From the IMG/VR virus record IMGVR_UViG_3300044957_000713, positions 1-64,000 of that record: DNA of 64,000 bases. One strand, 5' to 3'. Made by a program: the position numbers and the translations under genes. This stretch comes from a virus. A model generated the notes under the pieces. That model had not been told where the DNA came from and made no database searches. It saw only the letters and a program-made list of their open reading frames with translations. This document shows positions 23,171 to 31,410 of this stretch, piece after piece. Every line of letters begins with the position of its first letter. Within the stretch, counting starts at the first letter, position 1.

Positions 23171-23881
23171 TTAGCTGGTCAAGTAGTAGAGATCCACACG
23201 CTTGTTCCACTCATTTTTCCAGTGCGCAAACTCTTCTTTTTCTATCACAAACTCCTGATATTCGGGGGTTGTATAGGTGTTGTCTTCCAACAGTTTGGGC
23301 TGGGCAGCCATCAAAATTACGCCCGTGTCTATGTCTGTGCCATGCATGTGATCATGAGCTTGTGCATAGGCCGCCAGTTGAATGAAGTAATCGCTGATCC
23401 ATTCACGACGTTTGGGTTTGTTTGTTTGTTTAAAGTCCATGATTGCAGGACGCCCTTTCCAGATACCAACACAGTCTGTGGTCCCTGCGTACAGTCCTGA
23501 ATAATACAGCGGAACTTCGCTGCCCCAGTATTCGTCAACATTGCACAGTCCCTGGAGTATGACTTCTGCAGCCATGAACCACGACGGGTGTGCAAAAGGA
23601 TTGCCTGGCAAAGGTTTCATATCATCGCTGAGAATATAACGTTCAAGATAAGCATGCATTCTCGTGCCACGATTGGCGGCTTCTGTGGTAATAGTCTGTG
23701 CCTGTTGCTCGCCCACTCGCTTTTTCCAGTTGGCCAAAGCTTCACGTTGTTCTGCGGGCTTGGTTCGGTCTAAAATAGTTGTTACCGAAGGAACTTTTGA
23801 GCCATCGGGTAGACAATAGTGTCGTTTGCCTTCTAGTGTAGTGCGATCCAACGGTGCATAGTTGTAGCATTGTGTTATCAT
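23171..23881 (-). CDS. PD-(D/E)XK exonuclease, RecB/Cas4-like
   Basis: From the ATG at 23881 (TAATG overlap with iscA) the 236-residue protein shows PSVTTIL, RGTRMHAYLE (H76), YAGTTDCVG (D136), AIMDFKQTNK (D149, K151) and the QLAAYAQA helix. These form a RecB-type nuclease core. The three C-terminal cysteines of Cas4/AddB iron-sulfur nucleases are absent. It is common in T4-like aquatic phages and may process DNA ends in recombination or host DNA breakdown. Confidence 0.85.
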   Translation of the reverse strand: MITQCYNYAPLDRTTLEGKRHYCLPDGSKVPSVTTILDRTKPAEQREALANWKKRVGEQQAQTITTEAANRGTRMHAYLERYILSDDMKPLPGNPFAHPSWFMAAEVILQGLCNVDEYWGSEVPLYYSGLYAGTTDCVGIWKGRPAIMDFKQTNKPKRREWISDYFIQLAAYAQAHDHMHGTDIDTGVILMAAQPKLLEDNTYTTPEYQEFVIEKEEFAHWKNEWNKRVDLYYLTS

Positions 23882-24210
23882 TAAACTCGGAAACTTTCTC
23901 CGCAACCACAGCGATCACGTTCATTGGGGTTAACAAAATCAAATCCTTCATTGAGTCCTTTACGGACCCAATCCATGATCATACCTTCAAGGTAAGGACG
24001 ATGTTTGGGATCTACATAAATGCGCACACCATTGACATCATAGTGCGCTATACAGTGTTCTCGGCCCTGCTCTGTATCCACATATTCCAAAGTGTAGGCT
24101 AGCCCCGAACAACCTGTGGTTTTTACTCCAATCTTGATACCTAGACCGCGCCCACGACGTGCAATGTTTTCCTTGACTTTGCAGGCAGCTAGTTCAGTTA
24201 TATTAATCAT
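23881..24210 (-). CDS. iscA: IscA/HesB A-type iron-sulfur carrier
   Basis: VKTTGCSGLAY (Cys34) and the C-terminal CGCGESF (Cys101 and Cys103) are the three cluster ligands of IscA/ErpA/SufA. The length (109) is normal. It would take [Fe-S] clusters from a scaffold and pass them to client proteins. Its start overlaps the glycosyltransferase-like gene by four bases; IscU lies one gene further upstream. Confidence 0.93.
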   Translation of the reverse strand: MINITELAACKVKENIARRGRGLGIKIGVKTTGCSGLAYTLEYVDTEQGREHCIAHYDVNGVRIYVDPKHRPYLEGMIMDWVRKGLNEGFDFVNPNERDRCGCGESFRV

Positions 24211-25199
24211 TGTTTGAAATATTTTCCAATCAAACTAGCGTAGATATCGCGATTGTAATCTGCAATAGCATTGATTTGAGTCAGCATCTTTTGTTTCTGC
24301 TCATAGTCCAAAGATGCTATACGACGTATTTCGTCTTTGATCATGTCAAAACGTTTTTCTGGGTTTGACTCTTTATCGTAGTCTTCGTTGATCCATGGAT
24401 CAAAAGTCTTGAACCCTAGGCCTCTCAAATCAACTAACTGCCCCTGAGTGCCTAACAGAATAAAAGGTTTACCTGATACCAAACACTTGGCAGTTTTTTC
24501 TGTCCACCAACCACATTCATATACATTGGTTTCTATTACAACTTCTATATGATACAATGGAAAAACATTGTGATAATCTGGCAAGCAGTTGAATCCATCT
24601 ACTCGCCCATTGTATCCACCTTCGATGGTAGCATTTTTCTCTTGTCTTGATCGCAACCAATCAAGTTCTTTAACAAACCATTTCTTTACGGATTCAAATT
24701 CGTATTCTGCCCATTCAATCTTGGGTTGGAACGCCACAACACTGTGTTGTGCTATCTCTGTTTCCAAAAAATACGCCATCAAAAATCTATGAGGAGTAAA
24801 TCTTCCAAAAAAGCCCCCAAACATCCTGGCGTTGGGATCTCGAATGCATTTGTCAACCTTAATGTCTCTGAGCGCCTGTGTTAAACTTGTGCTAGGTCTC
24901 GTTATCACCGTAGCCCAGGGAGTTTCAAACAGTGGAACATGATCGTAGGTATCCAACACAAGTCTGTGTTTGGGCAGTGACATCGTAGTAGCTACATGTT
25001 CTAACACACGATCAAATGCTACCATCCTAAAAGGTTCTGTTTCGTGAGACAAGAATCTCACGGTGCGGGTACTGATAGTGTCGCTGAGCTGATAGAGAGT
25101 CCTATACAGTTCTGGTAAATGATGCACATATCCGTCATGTTTGATATAATCGGTTAGACGTACAATCACTTCATTGTCTGTGACGTTTACACAATCCAT
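24207..25199 (-). CDS. Glycosyltransferase-like protein between iscU and iscA
   Basis: The C-terminal half reads VYECGWWTEKTAKCLVSGKP-FILLGTQGQLVDLRGLGFKT-FDPWINEDYD. It resembles the C-terminal domain of alpha-fucosyltransferase-like proteins (E-K-x-KxL-xxPFI, then LR-GFxTF). The N-terminal half is unrecognised. The enzyme at 54170-55237 has the same EKTFKAL pattern. Why it sits between the two iron-sulfur genes is unclear; the coupling on both sides (ATGA with iscA, one base from iscU) shows they are one unit. Confidence 0.6.
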   Translation of the reverse strand: MDCVNVTDNEVIVRLTDYIKHDGYVHHLPELYRTLYQLSDTISTRTVRFLSHETEPFRMVAFDRVLEHVATTMSLPKHRLVLDTYDHVPLFETPWATVITRPSTSLTQALRDIKVDKCIRDPNARMFGGFFGRFTPHRFLMAYFLETEIAQHSVVAFQPKIEWAEYEFESVKKWFVKELDWLRSRQEKNATIEGGYNGRVDGFNCLPDYHNVFPLYHIEVVIETNVYECGWWTEKTAKCLVSGKPFILLGTQGQLVDLRGLGFKTFDPWINEDYDKESNPEKRFDMIKDEIRRIASLDYEQKQKMLTQINAIADYNRDIYASLIGKYFKQ

Positions 25200-25586
25200 T
25201 TAGGCCTGATGTTTTTTACGATAATCGTCTACTGCGGCCTTGATAGCATCCTCGGCCAGGATTGAACAATGTATCTTTACTGGTGGAAGTGCTAGTTCTT
25301 CTGCAATGGCTGAGTTTTTGATTGAACTGGCTTGGTCGAGAGTTTTACCTTTGACCCACTCTGTGACCAGACTTGAGCTTGCGATAGCCGATCCGCAGCC
25401 ATACGTTTTAAATTTCGCATCTGTAATAATACCTGTAGCATCATCTACCTTTATCTGTAGTTTCATTACATCCCCGCAAGCAGGTGCTCCAACCATACCA
25501 GTACCAACGGTAGGATCAGACTTATCAAGACTACCAACATTACGGGGGTTTTCATAGTGATCTACGACCATATTGCTGTACGCCAT
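25200..25586 (-). CDS. iscU: IscU iron-sulfur cluster scaffold
   Basis: VGAPACGDV (Cys37 and Asp39), YGCGSAIAS (Cys64) and LPPVKIHCSILAEDAI (HscA-recognition LPPVK, His106, Cys107) form the complete IscU active set. The length of 128 matches bacterial IscU. Assembly needs a cysteine desulfurase (IscS), which is not encoded here, so host IscS must serve. A near-consensus early promoter and a full AAGGAGGT ribosome site precede it, so it should be made strongly and early. Confidence 0.95.
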   Translation of the reverse strand: MAYSNMVVDHYENPRNVGSLDKSDPTVGTGMVGAPACGDVMKLQIKVDDATGIITDAKFKTYGCGSAIASSSLVTEWVKGKTLDQASSIKNSAIAEELALPPVKIHCSILAEDAIKAAVDDYRKKHQA

Positions 25587-25603
25587 AAGAACCTCCTTTT
25601 GTT

Positions 25604-25632
25604 ATTATACTAGATTATTTACTTTAGGTCAA
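25604..25632 (-). promoter_or_regulatory. Early sigma70-type promoter of the isc cassette
   Basis: TTGACC (25627-25632), 17 bases and TATAAT (25604-25609), with AAGGAGGT ten bases further on. It overlaps the end of the upstream gene, so the isc unit can be transcribed independently. Confidence 0.75.
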
Positions 25633-25954
25633 TGGCACGTTTGGCCATTTGGTTCACGGTTTTACGGGCTTGATCCACACTCATTTTTTGATTGCTGGCA
25701 TCTGGAGTTTTAGAACCTTTCCAAATAATCTCGCCGTTTTGAATAGAGTCAATGACATTGTTGAGCGGTGGTTGTACTGCCAAGGTTTCCAGGCGTTCGG
25801 CTGTCATGTTGATACCATTCTCGTGAGCAAGACTGATAAATGCATCCACATTCATGGGTTTGATTGCGTCTGTATCTTGAGCCCGCTTGAGTAAAAAATG
25901 GCCTATGGCGGCCAGTTTTGTTGAGTCTGGATCCCGGAACTCTCGGATCAACAT
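25619..25954 (-). CDS. Hypothetical protein, 111 residues, possible virion-associated
   Basis: I chose the ATG at 25954 (MLIREFRDPDSTKLAAIGHF) because the upstream frame ends there. The remainder is helical with MSVDQARKTVNQMAKRAIDL at the end. No named family is recognised. It directly follows the 332-residue scaffold-like protein and is likely co-expressed with it. Confidence 0.55.
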   Translation of the reverse strand: MLIREFRDPDSTKLAAIGHFLLKRAQDTDAIKPMNVDAFISLAHENGINMTAERLETLAVQPPLNNVIDSIQNGEIIWKGSKTPDASNQKMSVDQARKTVNQMAKRAIDLK

Positions 25955-25955
25955 A

Positions 25956-26954
25956 TTATCTACGCTCTCGGCCCAGGGCCTTGGCAGGGATTTCTTCGCT
26001 GTCTTCTGGTGGAAGATTAGCATCAAGATCTAAATCTGCACTCATGTCTACTTCGCCAGTGTCAGCACCGGATACATTGCCTCCTGGAAGGGTAGGTGCG
26101 TCGGCATCAGCATCTTGTCCTGGCACCACTGGGGCTTGGCCTGTAAGTACACCTTGTGCGGTTTCCAGCTGGGTTTTGGAACCCTGAAGTCCCTGGATGA
26201 GACCTTGTAGTGCGGTTGTGACGTCATTGTTAAACTGTTGTGCTTGATCCATGCCAACATCGTTGCGGATAGAATCTACAAGAGCAGGAAGATCTTTGAA
26301 CTGCATGGCCGAAACTTGTTCGATCATTTTCTGGATCTGATCAACCATGTCTTGAGCGGCCAGAACAACTTGTGCTTGTTGTAACTCGCTGGCTTCGCGC
26401 AGTCTGCGTCCACGATGTTTTTTGCTTTCTGCGGCAGTGGCTTTTTTCAACATCTGCTGCAGACGTGACGCTGTAGCTGGATCGCTCATGGCTTTTTGTA
26501 ACCCACCTAGTTGTGTGCCGAGTGCGGTACGTTGTCTAGGATCTAGTATTTTGCCTGCCACTGCTGTATCAATGGCTTTGCCAAGTAAATTGGCCTGAGC
26601 ACCTTGTCCTGTGGCAGCGGCAACTTTTCTAACTCCAGCGGCTGCGGCTGCGGCTTGCTTGGGGTCTTGTTGCGCCATGGCCATGCCTGGTGCGGCGCCT
26701 GGTTGTGATTCTTTTACGCGGCTTTCAAGAGCACGTTCCATTACCACTAGTTTGAGATAAGCTGGATTGCGCTCACTGCGATGAAACTCAGAAGTTTCGC
26801 GATATTCGCGTATCAATCCCCGTACACGTTTGAGCATGGTCTGTGCCTGACCAGGTGTCATAGTATCAATGGCCAAATTCTGACCAAAGTGGCTTTCAAA
26901 GACTTCCAGGCTTTGTTGTGTTTTGGTTTTTGATTCCAATTCTTGCAGTTTCAT
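25956..26954 (-). CDS. Helical Gln/Ala-rich protein, possible scaffold or virion protein (332 residues)
   Basis: From the ATG at 26954 (AGAGGAT ribosome site) the protein opens MKLQELESKTKTQQSLEVFE. It contains long Ala/Gln-rich helices (AQQDPKQAAAAAAGVRKVAA), a HRGRRLREA cluster and an acidic C-terminus (DMSADLDLDANLPPEDSEE). The composition resembles phage scaffolding or core proteins. The MKxxEL-like opening recurs in neighbours (31410 and 30767), which could mark a shared targeting or cleavage signal. Function is inferred from composition only. Confidence 0.5.
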   Translation of the reverse strand: MKLQELESKTKTQQSLEVFESHFGQNLAIDTMTPGQAQTMLKRVRGLIREYRETSEFHRSERNPAYLKLVVMERALESRVKESQPGAAPGMAMAQQDPKQAAAAAAGVRKVAAATGQGAQANLLGKAIDTAVAGKILDPRQRTALGTQLGGLQKAMSDPATASRLQQMLKKATAAESKKHRGRRLREASELQQAQVVLAAQDMVDQIQKMIEQVSAMQFKDLPALVDSIRNDVGMDQAQQFNNDVTTALQGLIQGLQGSKTQLETAQGVLTGQAPVVPGQDADADAPTLPGGNVSGADTGEVDMSADLDLDANLPPEDSEEIPAKALGRERR

Positions 26955-27381
26955 CGTTGAATCCTCTTTGTTGCCAGTATTTAGCACGATTTAAACATTC
27001 TTCGAGATGTTTTTGAGCGTATTTTAGGCGTGCCTGGCTTTCCCATAACCTATCGCTGACCACGGATTTTCTTATAGCATCTTCGCTGTGCTCTAGCGTG
27101 TATCTATAATGAGCTATTTCGTTTTGGCGTCGCTCTATTTCCTGGTCCAGCATTAGCAGTTGGTGTGCCAATGTGTCTTTACCATACTTGTCCGCCACAC
27201 ACCAACTGAGAGCTACCTTGCCGGAGCTGGGTTCAGCAGCCAAAGTAGCACTGCGATATACCTGATATCCAGTGGTATTCTTCGTTATTGTATATTTGCC
27301 AAACGCTCGTATTGCATCATACAAGCGTATGATAGCGTTGGGATTGTTTAATAGATGATCTCGGGTAAGGCGTTCCAGCAT
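26896..27381 (-). CDS. Hypothetical protein, 161 residues, coiled coil
   Basis: The best start is the ATG at 27381. The longer open frame upstream is a shadow of the coiled-coil gene at 27402-27662. Residues 1-70 are mixed (LYDAIRAFGKYTITKNTTGY); the rest is a coiled coil (LLMLDQEIERRQNEIAHYRY) ending in a basic tail that overlaps the next gene by 59 bases. No Shine-Dalgarno is evident and no family is recognised. Confidence 0.5.
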   Translation of the reverse strand: MLERLTRDHLLNNPNAIIRLYDAIRAFGKYTITKNTTGYQVYRSATLAAEPSSGKVALSWCVADKYGKDTLAHQLLMLDQEIERRQNEIAHYRYTLEHSEDAIRKSVVSDRLWESQARLKYAQKHLEECLNRAKYWQQRGFNDETARIGIKNQNTTKPGSL

Positions 27382-27401
27382 GAGCTGGGTCTGGCGTTCG
27401 C

Positions 27402-27662
27402 TTACTTTAAGACGTAGTGTGTGAGAAACCAGCCTATTATCCCTGCTAGGAACACTATGATCCCGATCCCCCAGTTGATCAGTCGATCCGTGTGCTTGTC
27501 GCTCATTTTTTGCATCATGCCATGGATCTCTTGAATCACTGTGTTGAGATTTATCATGTTTTGTTCTACGTTTTCCAGCTTCTCTTCCAGATACTTGTAC
27601 CTCTGGGCGCATAGTTCCACGTGAGTTTCTAGACTTTTCTTTTCGATGTCCGTTGTTTCCAT
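27402..27662 (-). CDS. XhlA-like coiled coil with C-terminal membrane anchor
   Basis: The 86-residue protein has a heptad-rich helix (EEKLENVEQNMINLNTVIQE), then DKHTDRLINWGIGIIVFLAG and IIGWFLTHYVLK as one C-terminal membrane span. This layout matches the XhlA/hemolysin family, which is associated with phage holins. GGAAAG precedes the ATG. A part in membrane lysis is plausible but not shown. Confidence 0.6.
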   Translation of the reverse strand: METTDIEKKSLETHVELCAQRYKYLEEKLENVEQNMINLNTVIQEIHGMMQKMSDKHTDRLINWGIGIIVFLAGIIGWFLTHYVLK

Positions 27663-27685
27663 TGGGGTCTTTCCTGGTTGACTGT

Positions 27686-28162
27686 TTATTTATTTGTTTT
27701 GGCATAATAAATGATATTAATGTTAGGGCCTTGTGTTTTAATCCAAGGTTCCATTTTTGCTGTTTCTGTTAATCCTAATAGTATAGGAGTAAGTTCGCTG
27801 TCGGCTTTTAAAATACAAAAATTGTCTCCGTCCACAGTCCATTGTGATTGAGGTTCTATTTCAAATGTAAATCTCCATACCCGACTCTCAGTGCCTGCCC
27901 ATGCAAACTCTGGTGGTATGTCGGAAGTGATTTCAGATTTAGAGATTTCAAATACTTGTGTTCGCATACCCAATAACTGCAATACAGTATCTAAGTTGCG
28001 TTGTTGATTTCTAGCTTGCGCCAAGTCTCGAGGGTTGTTGATCTCAACCCCACTACGACTGACATAAGGATATTCTACGTTGCGTTGATGTCCATTTACG
28101 GCTGTAGATGTGATATCAAACAAGCACCAACATTCAACCTTTTGCAGGGTACTTGAGTTCAT
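27686..28162 (-). CDS. Conserved T4-like hypothetical protein (CWCLFDIT motif)
   Basis: VECWCLFDITSTAV and DLAQARNQQRNLDTVLQLLG match a small family that I recall in nearly all T4-like marine phages. The C-terminus is beta-rich (WRFTFEIEPQSQW). No function is known. The start lies 29 bases inside the end of the upstream gene. Confidence 0.65.
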   Translation of the reverse strand: MNSSTLQKVECWCLFDITSTAVNGHQRNVEYPYVSRSGVEINNPRDLAQARNQQRNLDTVLQLLGMRTQVFEISKSEITSDIPPEFAWAGTESRVWRFTFEIEPQSQWTVDGDNFCILKADSELTPILLGLTETAKMEPWIKTQGPNINIIYYAKTNK

Positions 28163-28376
28163 AATATACTCGGACCTGATCTAACATTTCTTTGAGCGCA
28201 GGATCATTTAAACTAGCACGACGAATATCACCCCAGAGTTTATCTTCTTTTAACCTGTTGAGTTGGTCTTGAGTTTCTCTATCCACTGAGACTAGTTCTC
28301 TATCTTGTTTGCCCACGTACCGACGATATACAGTGTGTCCACCATCGGGGCTTTCAAAAACATATTCTCCGCTCAT
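28134..28376 (-). CDS. Hypothetical protein, 80 residues (YVFESPDGGHTVYRR)
   Basis: The protein opens MSGEYVFESPDGGHTVYRRY, then becomes helical (LNRLKEDKLWGDIRRASLND). The SPDGG-TVY-R opening is common among small T4-like phage proteins of unknown function, from memory. It is the first gene after the terminator at 28394 and runs with the CWCLFDIT protein. Confidence 0.55.
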   Translation of the reverse strand: MSGEYVFESPDGGHTVYRRYVGKQDRELVSVDRETQDQLNRLKEDKLWGDIRRASLNDPALKEMLDQVRVYYELKYPAKG

Positions 28377-28393
28377 GCAGGTATTTAAGCCGT

Positions 28394-28421
28394 AAAAAAA
28401 ACCCTAGTTAAAGAACTAGGG
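28394..28421 (-). terminator. Intrinsic terminator after the isolated late gene
   Basis: 8-bp stem CCCTAGTT/AACTAGGG with a 4-base loop, followed on the minus strand by eight T residues. It ends the transcript of the 127-residue gene directly upstream. Confidence 0.85.
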
Positions 28422-28446
28422 CTTTTTAGGTCTGATCTAACTGCTA

Positions 28447-28830
28447 TTAAGCGGCTAGTTTGAAACCGTTTGCTGTTGCGCTGTCCAACTGGAAACCAGT
28501 GTAAGTGATGTTAGCGGCTGCCAAGAAAGCGGCTGCGTCTTCAAATGCTTTGGTTGGGTACACAGCAACAGAAAGTGCTGTGTTGTCAACTTGGTACATA
28601 GCTACTGTAGCTGTTTGCGAGATCGCTTGGATCACGTTTGCAACATACTCTGCAACACCGCCTTCACCGTTGATGCTAGTGTTAGCAACTGCACGGAAGA
28701 AGTCAAGTTTAGGACCTTGTGGTTGTACAGGAACGCCTGCCAACGAAGTTGAAGGTGCAACTGGACCGTTTTGTGTGTCTAGCGCGAATACTGGTTGTGA
28801 ATCACCATTGACTCTTGTAAATTGTGCCAT
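28447..28830 (-). CDS. Single-gene late unit, probable abundant small virion protein (127 residues)
   Basis: The protein is small, Ala/Thr/Val-rich and mildly acidic, with FTRVNGDSQPVFALDTQNGP near the start and VEYVANVIQ-type helical parts (GGVAEYVANVIQAISQTA). It has its own late promoter (TATAAATA 41 bases upstream), a good ribosome site (GGAGAT) and a perfect terminator, the layout of a highly expressed late gene. It may be a decoration or small outer capsid protein. No family is recognised. Confidence 0.65.
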   Translation of the reverse strand: MAQFTRVNGDSQPVFALDTQNGPVAPSTSLAGVPVQPQGPKLDFFRAVANTSINGEGGVAEYVANVIQAISQTATVAMYQVDNTALSVAVYPTKAFEDAAAFLAAANITYTGFQLDSATANGFKLAA

Positions 28831-28870
28831 TTCAAATCTCCTTGATATGTGACCTCATTGGGTCTACTTT

Positions 28871-28878
28871 TATTTATA
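28871..28878 (-). promoter_or_regulatory. Late promoter TATAAATA for the 127-residue gene
   Basis: Exact late box. The bases just before it, CTCCATTTTGG, resemble the element preceding the -10 boxes of early promoters in this genome, although no -35 is present here. Confidence 0.65.
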
Positions 28879-28901
28879 CCAAAATGGAGAAATCGGCAGT
28901 A

Positions 28902-30767
28902 TCAGTCCAGATCAGGATTATTGCGGACAAAGTTTGCCTGGCTAAAACGCATGCGATCAACGTATTTCATGCCCTGCCCTACATAACCTTCGTGTCCAGG
29001 TTCTCCGTTGATTGATGCTTGTACATCGTGTGCTTGTGCATCTAGTTGACGCACTAACTCATTTTTAAGACTGCTTAGATCTAAGAATGCTTGAAACACA
29101 GCGGCCAGGGCTGCTTTGTTTTCGTTGGCCCATTCAAAAATACGCAGTGCTTTAGTGGATTCCTTGGCTTGTACCCAAGGCCCAAACCCGGCCAACAAAT
29201 CATTGAAGTTTCCTTCTCGAACACGGCTATTGATATATGCCTTCATTAACTGTGGAAGGTTGCTGATTTTCCTAGCTCTGAGCTCTTGAGGGTTAAAGAG
29301 CTGGTCAATGGCCGCACCTTGTGCTGTGGCTATCTTTTTTAGATTTGCCACAGTGCTGGCGTTGAGTTTGATATTTCTAGGTTCTTTAAGGCTGGGGTCA
29401 AGAATCAACAAGCCCGGCACTGGTTTGAGCGCGGCTGCTCGTATGGGCTGAGGTTGTGCGCCAGGCGCTTCTAACGAAGTGTGTATTACTACAGCGGCTT
29501 CGCTCTTGCCAACCTGCTGGCCCAAGGACGAGTCTGCAGGAATAGAATATGTCACAGTGTTGGGTTGGAAAACATAGGAACCGTTGACTAGCTGTGGTGT
29601 TTGACTGTACAACAAATCGCCCTGAATATATCCGCGGAAGTCTGGCGGTACAGCGGCCCTTAGTAGTGGAAATAGCTTTTGGTACAGTGCTACAAGTTCA
29701 CCACGCTCGCCACCACGTTGAGCCATGATCTGTGCGATCTGTTGCGGGCTAGTGGCCAGGCCATCATAGCCTTTGGCTAAAAATCCACTTTTGTCTGTGA
29801 GCACAAAATCACCGTTGGGTTTGCGACCAAATATAATAGCTGGCTTGCCATCCCATTTCACTGTGGCAGTGTTGGGTTCACGTGCTGTGTTGACAATACC
29901 TGTGATGGCTTGTTGTATGCCGCGACTGCCCATGTCAAATACCATGTCTTCAGGATGCTCAATACGCACACCCTCCATGATCATAATCATGCCTTGGTTC
30001 ACAATACGATCACGCAGGCGTGCCAAGAAGTGTACGTCATTTTCTGCCACAGGTGCATCAGGATCAGTCAGGCCTTCACGTGCTAGATATTCTCTGAAGT
30101 CAGCCAGTTTGGCATCACGCTGTGGGTCTCGGGCCAGGGCCGCATAAATGCTTTCTACGTTTTTTAAGTTTTCCCGAGTGGACTTTTTGCCCAACAATGC
30201 CTGTGCCACATAATCAGGATCTAAACCGCCGTCGACTAGTTCATTGGTAGTTCTGCTGAACATGCCATTGGCGCCAACTTTGAGTCCTAGATACTTGGCT
30301 ATGGAGCTCATCAATACATTGCGTACCATGACTTTGTATGCACTGTTTTCGCCACCAGCATAAAAGAATGTGCCCCAATCTAAGTTAGGGAAAAACATAA
30401 AGTCTGTTTGAACAAACCCACGTTTTGGGTCGCCAGCAATGGGTGTGCGCAAATGAACTTCGCCACTCTTTTTGACCCATAACTTTGGATCTTCACCGTG
30501 GCTTTGCGCCCACTGAATAAGTTTGGCTGCCAGTTGATCCTTGCTAACTTCATTGACATCAACTGCCATATCTAAATCGCCTGATGTTGTGTCTCGCCCT
30601 GTGGAACCTAGCCAGCGTTCTCGAGGAAAATCTATACCTGTGAGTTGCTCCAGCCACATCACAGTGGCAGGAACATCGCTTTGATTGATACGTTGTGTGA
30701 GTGGGTTGCCGTCTTTGTCTTTGAAGACGTTGCCACCTTCAAATAGTTGCCGCACCGCTACCACCAA
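28902..30767 (-). CDS. Two-domain nucleotidyltransferase-like protein (pol-beta type plus KxDG ligase type)
   Basis: The 621-residue protein has an N-terminal minimal nucleotidyltransferase signature LGSTGRDTTSGDLDMAVDV (D64, D66) with a third acid in VQTDFMFF (D122). A second domain contains TVKWDGKPAIIFG (K304), the KxDG motif of RNA/DNA ligases and capping enzymes, followed by DFVLTDKSGF. I recall KxDG-x-PA-xx-FG proteins as widespread unknowns (DUF6267-like) in T4-like marine phages. The start is TTG at 30767 or a nearby GTG; it overlaps the upstream gene. It may modify RNA or protein ends by nucleotide transfer. This is inference. Confidence 0.6.
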   Translation of the reverse strand: MVVAVRQLFEGGNVFKDKDGNPLTQRINQSDVPATVMWLEQLTGIDFPRERWLGSTGRDTTSGDLDMAVDVNEVSKDQLAAKLIQWAQSHGEDPKLWVKKSGEVHLRTPIAGDPKRGFVQTDFMFFPNLDWGTFFYAGGENSAYKVMVRNVLMSSIAKYLGLKVGANGMFSRTTNELVDGGLDPDYVAQALLGKKSTRENLKNVESIYAALARDPQRDAKLADFREYLAREGLTDPDAPVAENDVHFLARLRDRIVNQGMIMIMEGVRIEHPEDMVFDMGSRGIQQAITGIVNTAREPNTATVKWDGKPAIIFGRKPNGDFVLTDKSGFLAKGYDGLATSPQQIAQIMAQRGGERGELVALYQKLFPLLRAAVPPDFRGYIQGDLLYSQTPQLVNGSYVFQPNTVTYSIPADSSLGQQVGKSEAAVVIHTSLEAPGAQPQPIRAAALKPVPGLLILDPSLKEPRNIKLNASTVANLKKIATAQGAAIDQLFNPQELRARKISNLPQLMKAYINSRVREGNFNDLLAGFGPWVQAKESTKALRIFEWANENKAALAAVFQAFLDLSSLKNELVRQLDAQAHDVQASINGEPGHEGYVGQGMKYVDRMRFSQANFVRNNPDLD

Positions 30768-31410
30768 TGGTTATAGTGCTACCTGACGCGGCCGCGGCTT
30801 GATCCATGGCCTGTTGTACTAGATCAGAATGTAATGCAGTGTAGGTAGGTACCTCTGCGCCACGAGCATCCACGAAACGTCCTTTGGAGCTATCCCAGGT
30901 ATAAGTTACCTTGCTGGTTTTTCTGCCCACAGTGGTTGTGGTATCTATTTTAGTACCATTGGGTATGACAAACACAGGGTTGGTTTGTGCTTTGAGATAT
31001 CCTGGGATAAAATGTTGGGTGAAATAGTTTTTTACTGCTTCAATACTCTGCACAGGTATCAATGTTTTTAATGGTGCGTTGTTAACGTTGACCTTGGCTG
31101 CTTTTTCTAGCCAGGATCTAAAAAGTCCGCGGTATTCATCATCAGTAAAAGGCTTACCTGCGGCAGCTTCTATTCGTTTTAATTCTTTGTCCCAGGCCGC
31201 TGTCCATGCATTGGCCAGCATACCTGCCTGTTGTTTGGCTTTTTCAGCTCCGACCTTGTCAGACAGATCTTTGTACCATTGAGGAGTTATCTCACCACGA
31301 AATACTGAGAGAGCTTGTTTGATTTTTTGTGCGTTCTGTGCTTGACTGGCCTTGCCTATAGCTCTTAGATCATCAAACACACCTTCATTGACTATGTCAT
31401 TGACTTTCAT
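30739..31410 (-). CDS. Hypothetical protein, 223 residues, possible virion protein
   Basis: The N-terminus MKVNDIVNEGVFDDLRAIGK resembles short leader segments of virion-associated proteins in marine T4-like phages. The middle is helical with AGMLANAWTAAWDKELKRIE. The C-terminus is Ala/Gly/Ser/Thr-rich (ASGSTITIGGSGAATI). No enzyme motif is visible. It overlaps genes on both sides and belongs to the 31651-28902 run. Confidence 0.5.
   Translation of the reverse strand: MKVNDIVNEGVFDDLRAIGKASQAQNAQKIKQALSVFRGEITPQWYKDLSDKVGAEKAKQQAGMLANAWTAAWDKELKRIEAAAGKPFTDDEYRGLFRSWLEKAAKVNVNNAPLKTLIPVQSIEAVKNYFTQHFIPGYLKAQTNPVFVIPNGTKIDTTTTVGRKTSKVTYTWDSSKGRFVDARGAEVPTYTALHSDLVQQAMDQAAAASGSTITIGGSGAATI

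Noticed and set aside
23171-23881. Cas4-type Fe-S nuclease that would explain the isc genes
   Set aside because: The RecB core is present but the three C-terminal cysteines of Cas4/AddB are missing.
27382-27705. Long N-terminal extension of the gene at 26896-27381
   Set aside because: The first 108 codons are the shadow of the coiled-coil membrane gene at 27402-27662 and are compositionally odd (Arg/Asp/Ser-rich).
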